A stretch of DNA of 5,775 nt from Candidatus Omnitrophota bacterium (GTDB lineage: Bacteria > Omnitrophota > Gorgyraeia > Gygaellales > Profunditerraquicolaceae): the NCBI GenBank assembly GCA_028714055.1, contig JAQTNB010000086.1, positions 1-5,775 of the forward strand, given 5' to 3'. The position numbers and the translations under genes are program-made. The notes beneath the pieces were generated by a model that saw only the letters and a program-made list of their open reading frames with translations, searched no databases and was not told where the DNA came from. The first letter of the stretch is position 1. The number at the start of each line of letters is the position of its first letter. Shown piece by piece: positions 1-5,775 of this stretch.

Positions 1-1
1 G

Positions 2-460
2 GTCAACCCCGGGGATTTCAATGTATGCTTGACCTTGGCCGACCTGTATCAATCCCAGGGAAAACACGCCGAAGCCATCGCTTTTTACACCAAGGCGCTC
101 GAGCTTAATCCCCGCGCATTCGACGTGTATTCCGCTATTGCCAGCCTTTACGAAGTGGGGGGTAATATTGAAAAGGCCGTGGAATATTATAAGCTGGCGC
201 TCGAGCTCAAGCCGGACACCTACGGTATCTATACGACTATCGCAACACTTTATAATTCCCGGGGGCAGTATGCCGAAGCCCTGGAATATTTTACCAAAGC
301 GGTCGCCCTTGATCCCTCGGTTAAAGATGCGTATTACGGGCTGATGGAGGTATACCGGAACAAGAAAGACAAGGCAGGGGCCCGCCGTTTCATAGAGAAA
401 ATGAAACAGGACGGAAATGTCCTTTTTGCCGAAGAGCTCAAACACGCTATTGACCAGTAA
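2..460 (+). CDS. TPR-repeat protein, C-terminal part (5' end outside window)
   Basis: The reading frame is open from base 2 to a TAA at 458-460 and encodes at least 152 residues. A TTG at 29 is an internal Leu codon, because the TPR pattern continues upstream of it through the window edge. Numbering from the edge, three near-consensus 34-residue TPR units occupy about residues 6-39, 40-73 and 74-107. Each has the expected spacing of small and aromatic residues and ends in a Pro-containing turn (LNP, LKP, LDP). A fourth, degenerate unit and a charged helix form the C-terminus. TPR arrays are alpha-helical scaffolds for binding proteins or peptides and are not catalytic. With the N-terminus missing I cannot tell whether it is cytoplasmic, exported, or the tail of a membrane-GT-C/TPR fusion. 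Its end overlaps the next gene, suggesting co-translation. TPR assignment is sure; specific role unknown. Confidence 0.9.
   Translation, partial: VNPGDFNVCLTLADLYQSQGKHAEAIAFYTKALELNPRAFDVYSAIASLYEVGGNIEKAVEYYKLALELKPDTYGIYTTIATLYNSRGQYAEALEYFTKAVALDPSVKDAYYGLMEVYRNKKDKAGARRFIEKMKQDGNVLFAEELKHAIDQ
408..411 (+). promoter_or_regulatory. Ribosome binding site supporting the ATG at 417
   Basis: AGGA lies 5 nt upstream of the ATG at 417, inside the coding end of the preceding TPR gene. The alternative in-frame TTG at 450 would shorten the overlap to 11 nt, but has only a GAAGAG about 13 nt upstream. The ATG is therefore preferred. The choice changes only the length of the region before the signal-peptide core. 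Confidence 0.5.
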
Positions 461-551
461 CTTCTTAACATTCCGCCGGTTTACAAGCAGCGCTGCCGGT
501 TGGGCGCTCTGTCTGGCGTGGCTTGTGTTGCCCTCATCGGGCGCCTTAGCC
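417..551 (+). other. Predicted Sec signal peptide of the exported TPR protein
   Basis: Codons 1-45 encode an n-region ending in two arginines (20-21), a hydrophobic stretch rich in Ala, Leu and Trp (26-39), a Pro-Ser-Ser-Gly c-region, and an A-L-A cleavage motif at 43-45. TPR helices begin directly afterwards at about residue 48. The two arginines lack the following Phe-Leu-Lys pattern of a full Tat motif, so Sec export is the simpler reading. Confidence 0.7.
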
Positions 552-1541
552 GCAGGAGAGAACGACTATCTGCGAGAGGCAAAGGCCTGGCTTGCCCAGG
601 GATTTTATGACCAGGCAATCCCCTCATGTGAGGCTGCGCTGCGCCTGAATCCCCGGGACCCCCTGGCGTTCTATTACCTGGCTGTCGCCTACTCGAAAAA
701 GGGTGATTTTGCAAAACCGTTGCATTATTACCGGCGGGCTGTTGAGAAAAACCCGCACGATGCATTCGCATACTGTGAATTAGGCCTTGCCTGGCAGCTC
801 AACGGCAAACCAGCCGAGGCACTTGCCTGTTACCACCGGGCGATCGCGCTTGACCCCCGGTGCGTCGCCGCCTATCACGGGCTGGCCGAGATTTACGGGA
901 AAAGCGGAGGCTATAAAAAAGACATACTCTATTCCCGCCGCGCCCTTGCCATCGACCCCGGAGACGTCGACGTTTATTACGTCTTTCGGATACCGTATGT
1001 CCAGAAACTGGTCTACGAGAAAGCCCGGGAGAATTTTCAGCGCGCAATAGACATCGACCCGGGTTTTGCCATGGCATATTGGACGCTGGGGGAATTGTAT
1101 TCGAAGCTCGCCAAGATCTACAGCAATGAAGCCCATTATGACAATGCGATCAAGTGTTGGTACCGGGTCATACAGCTTAATCCCCGTGAATCAGGGGCAT
1201 ATTTTATACTCGGCGTGACCTTCAGGGAAAAGGGGATGACGGACCGGGCAAGGGTTTTTTTAGAGCGGGCGATCGGGTTGAAATATTACGACATCTTCGG
1301 CGCGTATGCCAACCTGAAGGATGTTTATTTGCAGGAGGGCAGGGAGCGCAAATTCATACGATACCTGGAAAAGGTGCTGGCTAAAAATCCGGGAGATACG
1401 GAAGCCCGTTATTTTCTGGGCGAATCATATTTGCGAAACGACAGAAAAGGCGATGCCCGCATCCAAGAGCAGGAGTTGCGTAAATATGCGCGCCATGACC
1501 TTGCCGACCGGTTGAAAGGATCAATACATGCGAGTCCTTAA
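417..1541 (+). CDS. Exported TPR-repeat protein, about eight to nine TPR units
   Basis: This 374-residue protein has a Sec-type signal sequence: Arg20-Arg21, a hydrophobic core at about 26-39, and a likely cleavage after Ala45 in an A-L-A motif. No lipobox cysteine is present, so it is predicted to be soluble outside the cytoplasmic membrane rather than a lipoprotein. The mature part is nearly all TPR. Units fall at about 48-81, 82-115, 116-149, 150-183, 184-217 (degenerate), 218-258 (seven residues longer than the 34-residue norm), 259-292 and 293-327, with a partial ninth helix pair and a basic tail at 328-374. TPR proteins are binding scaffolds; no catalytic motif is visible. The gene overlaps the previous TPR gene by 44 nt and the following membrane-protein gene by 14 nt. 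I infer that it works with the membrane proteins downstream, for instance as acceptor-binding or assembly subunit on the outer face of the membrane. Family assignment is firm; the role is inference. Confidence 0.9.
   Translation: MSFLPKSSNTLLTSNFLTFRRFTSSAAGWALCLAWLVLPSSGALAAGENDYLREAKAWLAQGFYDQAIPSCEAALRLNPRDPLAFYYLAVAYSKKGDFAKPLHYYRRAVEKNPHDAFAYCELGLAWQLNGKPAEALACYHRAIALDPRCVAAYHGLAEIYGKSGGYKKDILYSRRALAIDPGDVDVYYVFRIPYVQKLVYEKARENFQRAIDIDPGFAMAYWTLGELYSKLAKIYSNEAHYDNAIKCWYRVIQLNPRESGAYFILGVTFREKGMTDRARVFLERAIGLKYYDIFGAYANLKDVYLQEGRERKFIRYLEKVLAKNPGDTEARYFLGESYLRNDRKGDARIQEQELRKYARHDLADRLKGSIHASP
1514..1520 (+). promoter_or_regulatory. Ribosome binding site for the GT-C-like membrane protein
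   Basis: GAAAGGA ends 7 nt before the ATG at 1528 and lies within the last codons of the exported TPR gene. It is a good Shine-Dalgarno sequence and fixes the start of the downstream gene 14 nt before the upstream stop codon ends. Confidence 0.75.
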
Positions 1542-3105
1542 GGCCCTGGCTTCCCGGGTGCGCAGGTATCGGGTTTGGGCGTACTTTGCAGCGCTGTTCG
1601 GCGCGCTGCTGGCGGTGTATTATCCCTCGTTCTTCCATCCCCCGCGCAGCGACTACTGGCCGGCGCTCTATTTTTTCTACCGTATCGATGCTATCGGAGG
1701 GCCCCTGAAATGGGCGTGCCTGCTGGCGCACGACCCTTTGATCAACGCGACTTTCAGGCCGCTGTCGTTCCTGATGTCCTATGGCGAACACCTGGTTTTC
1801 GGCAGCCGGTATGTTTTCCCGCAGATCCTGAATTTCTCTTTCTATTGCGCCAGTATTTTTCTGCTGTACAAGACGGCGATGGTTTTTTCTCTGCGCAAGG
1901 GAATAGTGCTGGCGCTGCTTTTTCTTTTCGGGTTTCTTTTTTCTCATTTCGATATCGTCTGCTGGGCGTTTCACTCCCATATCATCTTAAGCTTTTGCCT
2001 GTTTCTTTGCGCCTTCCTGCTCTATGACCGTTATGAGCGCTCGGGGAATAAATTCATTCTGGCCGTTATTGCGTTTCTTTCGCTCTGCGGAATGCTGTTG
2101 TATGAAGTGTTTTTTCTCTGGCCGTTGTCCTTTGCCCTGCTTTATTGGGTGAAACGGTTTTCGCGAAGGCAGGGCCTTATCTCACCGGCACCTTCCCGCG
2201 CCGGCGCAACCATTGCACTGGTCGTGGCAATCTATGCGGTATACGCAGCACTGTTCTGTATCGACAGGATGTTCAAGGCATACCGCGGCCCTGGCATCAG
2301 CTTAAGCCCGCTTTTTTTGCTCACCGCCCTTCCCCCGTCGGTTTTTTTGGTGTTTTTAAACGTGTTCTATAATAATATTCTGATCAACCTTCTGCCGTGG
2401 CTCGCCTATCCTCTCGATACGGGTGATAACAACCTGAATATGAGCGGCCTGATCGGGCGTGTGCCCGTTGATATCGATATACTTACTTTTGCCGGAGGGG
2501 GAGCTGTTGCCGTGGCTATCGTTCTGGCAGCGGTCTGGTTGTACCGGCAGAAAAACAGACTGGCATTCGGCGCTTTTGTTTTTTTCATGTACCTTTTGCT
2601 TTCCGAGCTCTTTATCCTGTTCTGGTTCAAGTCCCTGGTCAATTCAAGCCTTTACAATCTTACCCAGTTCAGGTTTCAATACATCCCCAATGCCTTCGTT
2701 TTGCTCGCCCTGGCGTGCTTTGTGCAGGGCCTGGAGGACAGGCGCAGGATTATCGCAAAGGCGGCTTTCCTGCTGTTGGTCGTATCGCTGGTTTTGAATA
2801 TCAGGTCTTCAAAGGCAGGGGTGCTTTTCTTGACGCGGGAGCTTGCTCCCGTCAGGGTAATCATTACGAATATCGCCCGCGGGCTTGATGAGCAGAGGAT
2901 CACACCGGATAAAAAGCTCTTTATCGACCGCGAGGTCGTCAAAAAACTGCCTTCTTTGTGCTGGAATAACGAGATGGGGCAACGTTGCATGCGCGGCACC
3001 TACGAGTGGCTGTTCCCGCCGCGCCAGATCGATTGTTTTTCCGGCAAGGAGGAAGCCGCCTGGATCATCGATCAGCGGACGCTCAAGGTAACGGCGAAAA
3101 AATAA
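1528..3105 (+). CDS. Polytopic membrane protein, GT-C glycosyltransferase-like (TMTC-type)
   Basis: This 525-residue protein has about ten to twelve hydrophobic segments, roughly at 16-33, 97-119, 125-141, 150-166, 174-208, 226-245, 261-296, 319-338, 345-366, 386-400 and 408-424, then a soluble tail of about 100 residues. Features of GT-C-type proteins are an Asp (Asp42) in the first long loop after segment 1, a Phe-Arg-Pro-Leu motif at 76-79 matching the Y/F-R-P-L of bacterial TMTC-like proteins, and a His140-x-Asp142-x-Val-x-Trp146 stretch matching their H-x-E-x-V-x-W pattern. There is also a Tyr-Glu pair at 192-193 before a Pro-containing helix, and a Q-F-R-F-Q-Y-I-P stretch at 380-387. 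GT-C enzymes transfer sugars from polyprenyl-phosphate donors at the outer membrane face; donor and acceptor here are unknown. The tail (427-525) carries three cysteines (478, 487, 503). The gene overlaps the exported TPR gene by 14 nt. Fold resemblance is recognised by eye, so catalytic function remains probable rather than shown. Confidence 0.72.
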   Translation: MRVLKALASRVRRYRVWAYFAALFGALLAVYYPSFFHPPRSDYWPALYFFYRIDAIGGPLKWACLLAHDPLINATFRPLSFLMSYGEHLVFGSRYVFPQILNFSFYCASIFLLYKTAMVFSLRKGIVLALLFLFGFLFSHFDIVCWAFHSHIILSFCLFLCAFLLYDRYERSGNKFILAVIAFLSLCGMLLYEVFFLWPLSFALLYWVKRFSRRQGLISPAPSRAGATIALVVAIYAVYAALFCIDRMFKAYRGPGISLSPLFLLTALPPSVFLVFLNVFYNNILINLLPWLAYPLDTGDNNLNMSGLIGRVPVDIDILTFAGGGAVAVAIVLAAVWLYRQKNRLAFGAFVFFMYLLLSELFILFWFKSLVNSSLYNLTQFRFQYIPNAFVLLALACFVQGLEDRRRIIAKAAFLLLVVSLVLNIRSSKAGVLFLTRELAPVRVIITNIARGLDEQRITPDKKLFIDREVVKKLPSLCWNNEMGQRCMRGTYEWLFPPRQIDCFSGKEEAAWIIDQRTLKVTAKK

Positions 3106-3106
3106 T

Positions 3107-5269
3107 ATGCGCAAAGCGCTTACGGCTTGGATAAAAAACCAATCCTTCCCTATATTATTCTGCGGCTGCGTGGCTGCGGCGTTGTATTATCCCGTTTTCC
3201 TGGGTTATTGGGCGGTCAACGGGTCGGACGCCCTGAACCTCCATCTGCCTTTGAACAGTTTAGCGGCACGGTCTTTTTTGCAGGGGTCTTTGCCGTATTG
3301 GAACAGCCTGTTTAACCTGGGCCAGCCCGTTATCGACGGGACCACAACCGTTTTTCACCCCGCCCTCATCCTCTATGCCTTCTTCGATGCCGCCCGTGCG
3401 CACACCATTGAGGTCATCGCCGGGTTGTTCCTGGCGCTGCTGGGTGCCTGGACATTTTTGCGGTCGCTGGGGATGCGAAAGTTCTCGGCTTCCGCCGGGA
3501 CCGCATGTTATGCGCTCTGCGGGCCGGTCTTTTTTTTACACTCCTATCACCTGGGTTTTCTGGGGATCACCCTGTTACCCTGGTGCCTGTTTTTCGCGCA
3601 TCGTTACGACCGCACCCTGAAGGCACGCTGGCTTTGGCTGGCCGGCGCCTGCCTCGTCCTTGCGGCCCAGGCCTGCGATGCCGATACCGCGTTGTATCTC
3701 TACGCAGGAGTGGCCCTCGACCGTTTGGCGTGCCTGCCGGTACGGGGGAAAAAAAGTTATTGCATTGTCTGGCTGCCGGTTATATTCCTTGCGGCCTTGA
3801 CAGGGCTGGCGGCATACGTTCCGCTCTATGAGTGGCTTTCCCAAAGTTCGCGGGCATTAAAAAATTCCGTGGGGATATTGACCCCGTCGTTTGCCAATCT
3901 TTTTACCGCGATCTTTACCAATCGTTGGCTGCACGAATTACCGTACGACGTTTTTTATTTTTACTTCGGCCCTGCCTTTCTTTGGCTGGCGTTATCGGCA
4001 AAGCCGGACCTCAAAGATTCAAGCTATCCGTCGAGGTATTTTCTCTGCGCTGCCAGTATCCCTCTTTTGTATCTTGTTTTCCGTCTGCTGCAGTGCCGTT
4101 CTTCGTCGGCGCTTGCCTCGCTTGATGTCTGGCGCAGCATGTTTGTGTTTTGTTTGTCTTTAGCGGTTTTTGCGGCGCAAGGGATAGAACGCATCGGCCG
4201 GTGGGGTATTTTTGAGTTGCGGCTTACGCTGGCCGCCGCAGTTTTTACCGCCATTATAGCGGCCCTGTGTTTCTTCCGGGGTTTTCCCCGCGTCACCGCG
4301 GCGATGCTGGCGTGCGCTGCGGCAGGCATGGGTATGGCATGCGCGGGATGGCTTAAGACGCCGCTTTTGATCCGCCGCGTTGGCATTGCCTTGGCTCTCG
4401 TATCGACGGTTGTTTTTGCCGCGTTTGCGCGCGTAACCGTTACCCCGTCATGCGCCTGGAATTCCTCGGTGATCAACCTGACGGTCCAGCCTCCGTACCT
4501 GCAATGCCCTGATTTTATGCAAAACCTCGCCTATTATCGCCGGCTTGCTCCGGGTAACGGCGCGCATACAGGAGGGGGGTGGCGGGTGAGCCTCTGGGGA
4601 GGGACGGATAATACGACTGCCCTGGCTGGATTAAAAACCCTTCCTAATTATACGAGCGTCTATAATATGAATTTTGAAAAGAGCCTGCGCGCAGACGGCC
4701 TGATTAAAGAAGAGTCGGGGCATCCGTACTGGATGACGCTGGAAAAACCCGATGCCCGGGCATTAAGTGTTTACGGTGTGCGTTTCCTGGTACTCCTGGG
4801 CGAAGATACGGCTCGCCGCCCGGGCGCAGGATGGGTTTTAAGGAACGATCTTTCCTGGCCGTCCCACCGGGTATGGGAAAATATCCATTATCTGGGGCGC
4901 GCCTACCTTGTATCTGCATCCGGCCGGCGGCGGGGGGGTGTCGAGTTCTTGAAAGACGGGCAGGCTTGCCTGATGCTTAAGGTCTCTGTCCAGGAAGGGG
5001 AACGGCTGGTTTTGGCCGACCTTGATTATCCCGGGTGGGACGTGTTGGTAGATGCACGGCCTTCCGCGGGGCAAAGGTATCATGGATGCCTGCGTTCGAT
5101 AGAACTGCCTCCGGGCAGCCATGTGGTCACATGGCTCTACCGGGGAGGGACCCAGAAAAAAGCGCTCTGGTCTGCCGGCCTGGCAATATTTGCGTTGCTG
5201 GGATACCTTTGTTTTCTGACCTTTCCTTCGTCGAATCCTCTGAAACACAGCAAGGGCCCGCTACTATGA
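3107..5269 (+). CDS. YfhO-like polytopic membrane protein (putative GT-C glycosyltransferase)
   Basis: This 720-residue protein begins one base after the preceding TAA; no strong Shine-Dalgarno is visible, so it probably depends on translational coupling. YfhO-family features appear in order. Asp41 follows segment 1 (about 14-33). A G-S-L-P-Y-W-N motif spans 60-66, followed by L-G-Q-P at 71-74. Further on are P-x-x-E at 239-242 with a nearby S-x-R (247-249), a Y-F-G segment in the middle, and a W-R-S-M stretch (342-345) before another helix. About a dozen membrane segments reach residue 443. An extracytoplasmic domain of about 240 residues follows, with a Y-G-V-R-F-L-V strand (556-562) and the typical C-terminal Y-P-G-W (641-644), Asp649 and P-P-G-S-H (668-672). 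A last membrane helix lies at 687-706. B. subtilis YfhO and relatives act in glycosylating envelope polymers such as lipoteichoic acid; the substrate here is unknown. The usual G-H-P-Q-like segment reads A-Q-A-C-D-A-D (187-193). Confidence 0.82.
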   Translation: MRKALTAWIKNQSFPILFCGCVAAALYYPVFLGYWAVNGSDALNLHLPLNSLAARSFLQGSLPYWNSLFNLGQPVIDGTTTVFHPALILYAFFDAARAHTIEVIAGLFLALLGAWTFLRSLGMRKFSASAGTACYALCGPVFFLHSYHLGFLGITLLPWCLFFAHRYDRTLKARWLWLAGACLVLAAQACDADTALYLYAGVALDRLACLPVRGKKSYCIVWLPVIFLAALTGLAAYVPLYEWLSQSSRALKNSVGILTPSFANLFTAIFTNRWLHELPYDVFYFYFGPAFLWLALSAKPDLKDSSYPSRYFLCAASIPLLYLVFRLLQCRSSSALASLDVWRSMFVFCLSLAVFAAQGIERIGRWGIFELRLTLAAAVFTAIIAALCFFRGFPRVTAAMLACAAAGMGMACAGWLKTPLLIRRVGIALALVSTVVFAAFARVTVTPSCAWNSSVINLTVQPPYLQCPDFMQNLAYYRRLAPGNGAHTGGGWRVSLWGGTDNTTALAGLKTLPNYTSVYNMNFEKSLRADGLIKEESGHPYWMTLEKPDARALSVYGVRFLVLLGEDTARRPGAGWVLRNDLSWPSHRVWENIHYLGRAYLVSASGRRRGGVEFLKDGQACLMLKVSVQEGERLVLADLDYPGWDVLVDARPSAGQRYHGCLRSIELPPGSHVVTWLYRGGTQKKALWSAGLAIFALLGYLCFLTFPSSNPLKHSKGPLL
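5252..5256 (+). promoter_or_regulatory. Ribosome binding site for the second YfhO-like gene
   Basis: AAGGG lies 9 nt upstream of the ATG at 5266, within the last codons of the preceding gene. Together with the ATGA stop/start overlap at 5266-5269 it supports this start and coupled translation. Confidence 0.7.
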
Positions 5270-5775
5270 TTATTGTATTGATACGGGAGTGGTTAAAAAA
5301 GACACGCGCGCATAAAGCGGCAGTCGCGTATGCCGTGATCATCTGCGCGGTATACGCCCCGGTTGTCTTTTACGGCAGGACCGCTTCGGCGGCCGCGCGG
5401 TATCCGTGGTTTGCGTATTTTCCTCCCGAGCATGAGCGTATGATGACCAAGGAATACCCGAACACCTTCAATGTAGATATTGCCTCGCCTGCCGCCTATG
5501 AGGAGCCGATTGACCTTTTTGTCGGAAAGCAGCTCAGGCGCGGGACATACCCGCTCTGGAACCCTTTTATCGCCTGCGGATCGCTTCTCCAGGAATCTTT
5601 CAGCACGCGGGTGCTGTTCCCGTATCAGCTCCTGCAGGACATTGCCCCTTGGTGCCTGCGCGACTTTTTTCTGCTGGGGAGGCTTTTTTTAGCGGCAATC
5701 GGCGTCTTTATCTTCTTAAGGATCTTTGGCGCGGATTTTTATCCTTCTTTGTGCGGAGGCGCGTTATACGGCCTT
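5266..5775 (+). CDS. Second YfhO-like membrane protein, N-terminal part (continues past window)
   Basis: The frame is open from the ATG at 5266 to the window edge, giving 170 residues without a stop. A short basic N-terminus (Arg7, Lys11-12, Arg14, Lys17) precedes membrane segment 1 at about 18-36. A long extracytoplasmic loop then holds Asp71 and Asp83, followed by the family motif G-T-Y-P-L-W-N-P at 93-100, C-G-S (104-106) where relatives usually have a Gly-x-Pro, and F-P-Y-Q at 118-121. A second membrane segment spans about 134-151, and a third begins near the edge (about 160-170). The motif order matches the neighbouring complete YfhO-like protein, but the sequences are clearly divergent, so this is a related gene rather than a recent duplicate. 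The first loop is longer here, with an aromatic stretch at 46-53. The start overlaps the upstream stop by four bases. By family it is a putative GT-C glycosyltransferase; the C-terminal part needed for firm assignment is missing. Confidence 0.8.
   Translation, partial: MIIVLIREWLKKTRAHKAAVAYAVIICAVYAPVVFYGRTASAAARYPWFAYFPPEHERMMTKEYPNTFNVDIASPAAYEEPIDLFVGKQLRRGTYPLWNPFIACGSLLQESFSTRVLFPYQLLQDIAPWCLRDFFLLGRLFLAAIGVFIFLRIFGADFYPSLCGGALYGL

Noticed and set aside
29..31. TTG at 29 as the start of the first TPR protein
   Set aside because: The frame is open to base 2 and the residues before it fit the first TPR helix, with no ribosome binding site; the gene is truncated by the window edge.
94..207. 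Repeated GCGCTCGAGCT blocks at about 94 and 196 as DNA repeats
   Set aside because: They are equivalent helix-B codons (A-L-E-L) of successive TPR units, spaced by one 34-codon repeat; protein-level repetition explains them.
480..545. Tat signal in the exported TPR protein, suggested by Arg20-Arg21
   Set aside because: The residues around the pair do not match the S/T-R-R-x-F-L-K pattern closely, and TPR proteins do not usually need folded export.
1381..1980. A 199-codon open frame on the minus strand across the TPR / GT-C-like gene junction
   Set aside because: It is antisense to two well-supported genes, its product is a low-complexity basic, Gln/Arg-rich sequence expected from the complement of hydrophobic codons, and it has no recognisable domain.
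4024..4476. A 150-codon minus-strand open frame within the YfhO-like gene
   Set aside because: Composition is Ala/Lys/Arg-rich with no motif, as expected from the reverse complement of membrane-helix codons; the plus-strand gene explains the region fully.
5117..5136. Near-perfect inverted repeat (nine-base arms around GT) as a possible terminator or operator
   Set aside because: It encodes the conserved S-H-V-V-T-W-L part of the YfhO C-terminal domain, is not followed by a T run, and lies well before the stop codon of a gene that is coupled to the next one. Chance palindrome is the simplest explanation.
5683..5691. T-rich run in the second YfhO-like gene (and similar runs near 3531 and 3749) as programmed frameshift sites
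   Set aside because: The reading frames continue with consistent membrane-protein composition on both sides of each run, and no alternative frame gives a sensible extension.

Overview
The window is a fully coding, single-strand (+) stretch from an envelope-related gene cluster. Five genes follow one another with almost no space between them: a tetratricopeptide-repeat (TPR) protein whose start lies before the window (2-460), an exported TPR protein (417-1541), a polytopic membrane protein resembling GT-C glycosyltransferases of the bacterial TMTC-like type (1528-3105), a complete YfhO-like polytopic membrane protein (3107-5269), and the first 170 codons of a second YfhO-like protein (5266 to past the window end). 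The junctions are a 44-nt overlap, a 14-nt overlap, a 1-nt gap and a 4-nt ATGA overlap. This looks like one transcription unit with translational coupling. No promoter, terminator, RNA gene, mobile element, CRISPR array or non-coding stretch was found.

Working model (inference): the membrane proteins are multi-pass GT-C-fold sugar transferases. Such enzymes take a sugar from a polyprenyl-phosphate donor on the outer face of the cytoplasmic membrane. The exported TPR protein would sit on the same face and could present or recognise the acceptor. In eukaryotic TMTC O-mannosyltransferases, and in many bacterial relatives, a GT-C-like membrane domain and a TPR array are fused in one chain. Here similar parts appear as separate, overlapping genes. 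No substrate can be named from the sequence.

Organism: a bacterium with mixed AT/GC third codon positions and ATG starts, some with clear Shine-Dalgarno sequences. Runs of TPR genes beside several YfhO/GT-C-type membrane proteins are common in genomes of Candidatus Omnitrophota and related uncultured Gram-negative lineages, and in some Deltaproteobacteria. Omnitrophota-like is my best guess, but it is weakly supported: the window has no taxonomic marker.

Nothing in the window proves a new system. The most interesting point is the architecture: an exported TPR protein translationally coupled to a TMTC-like GT-C protein and followed by two divergent YfhO-like proteins.
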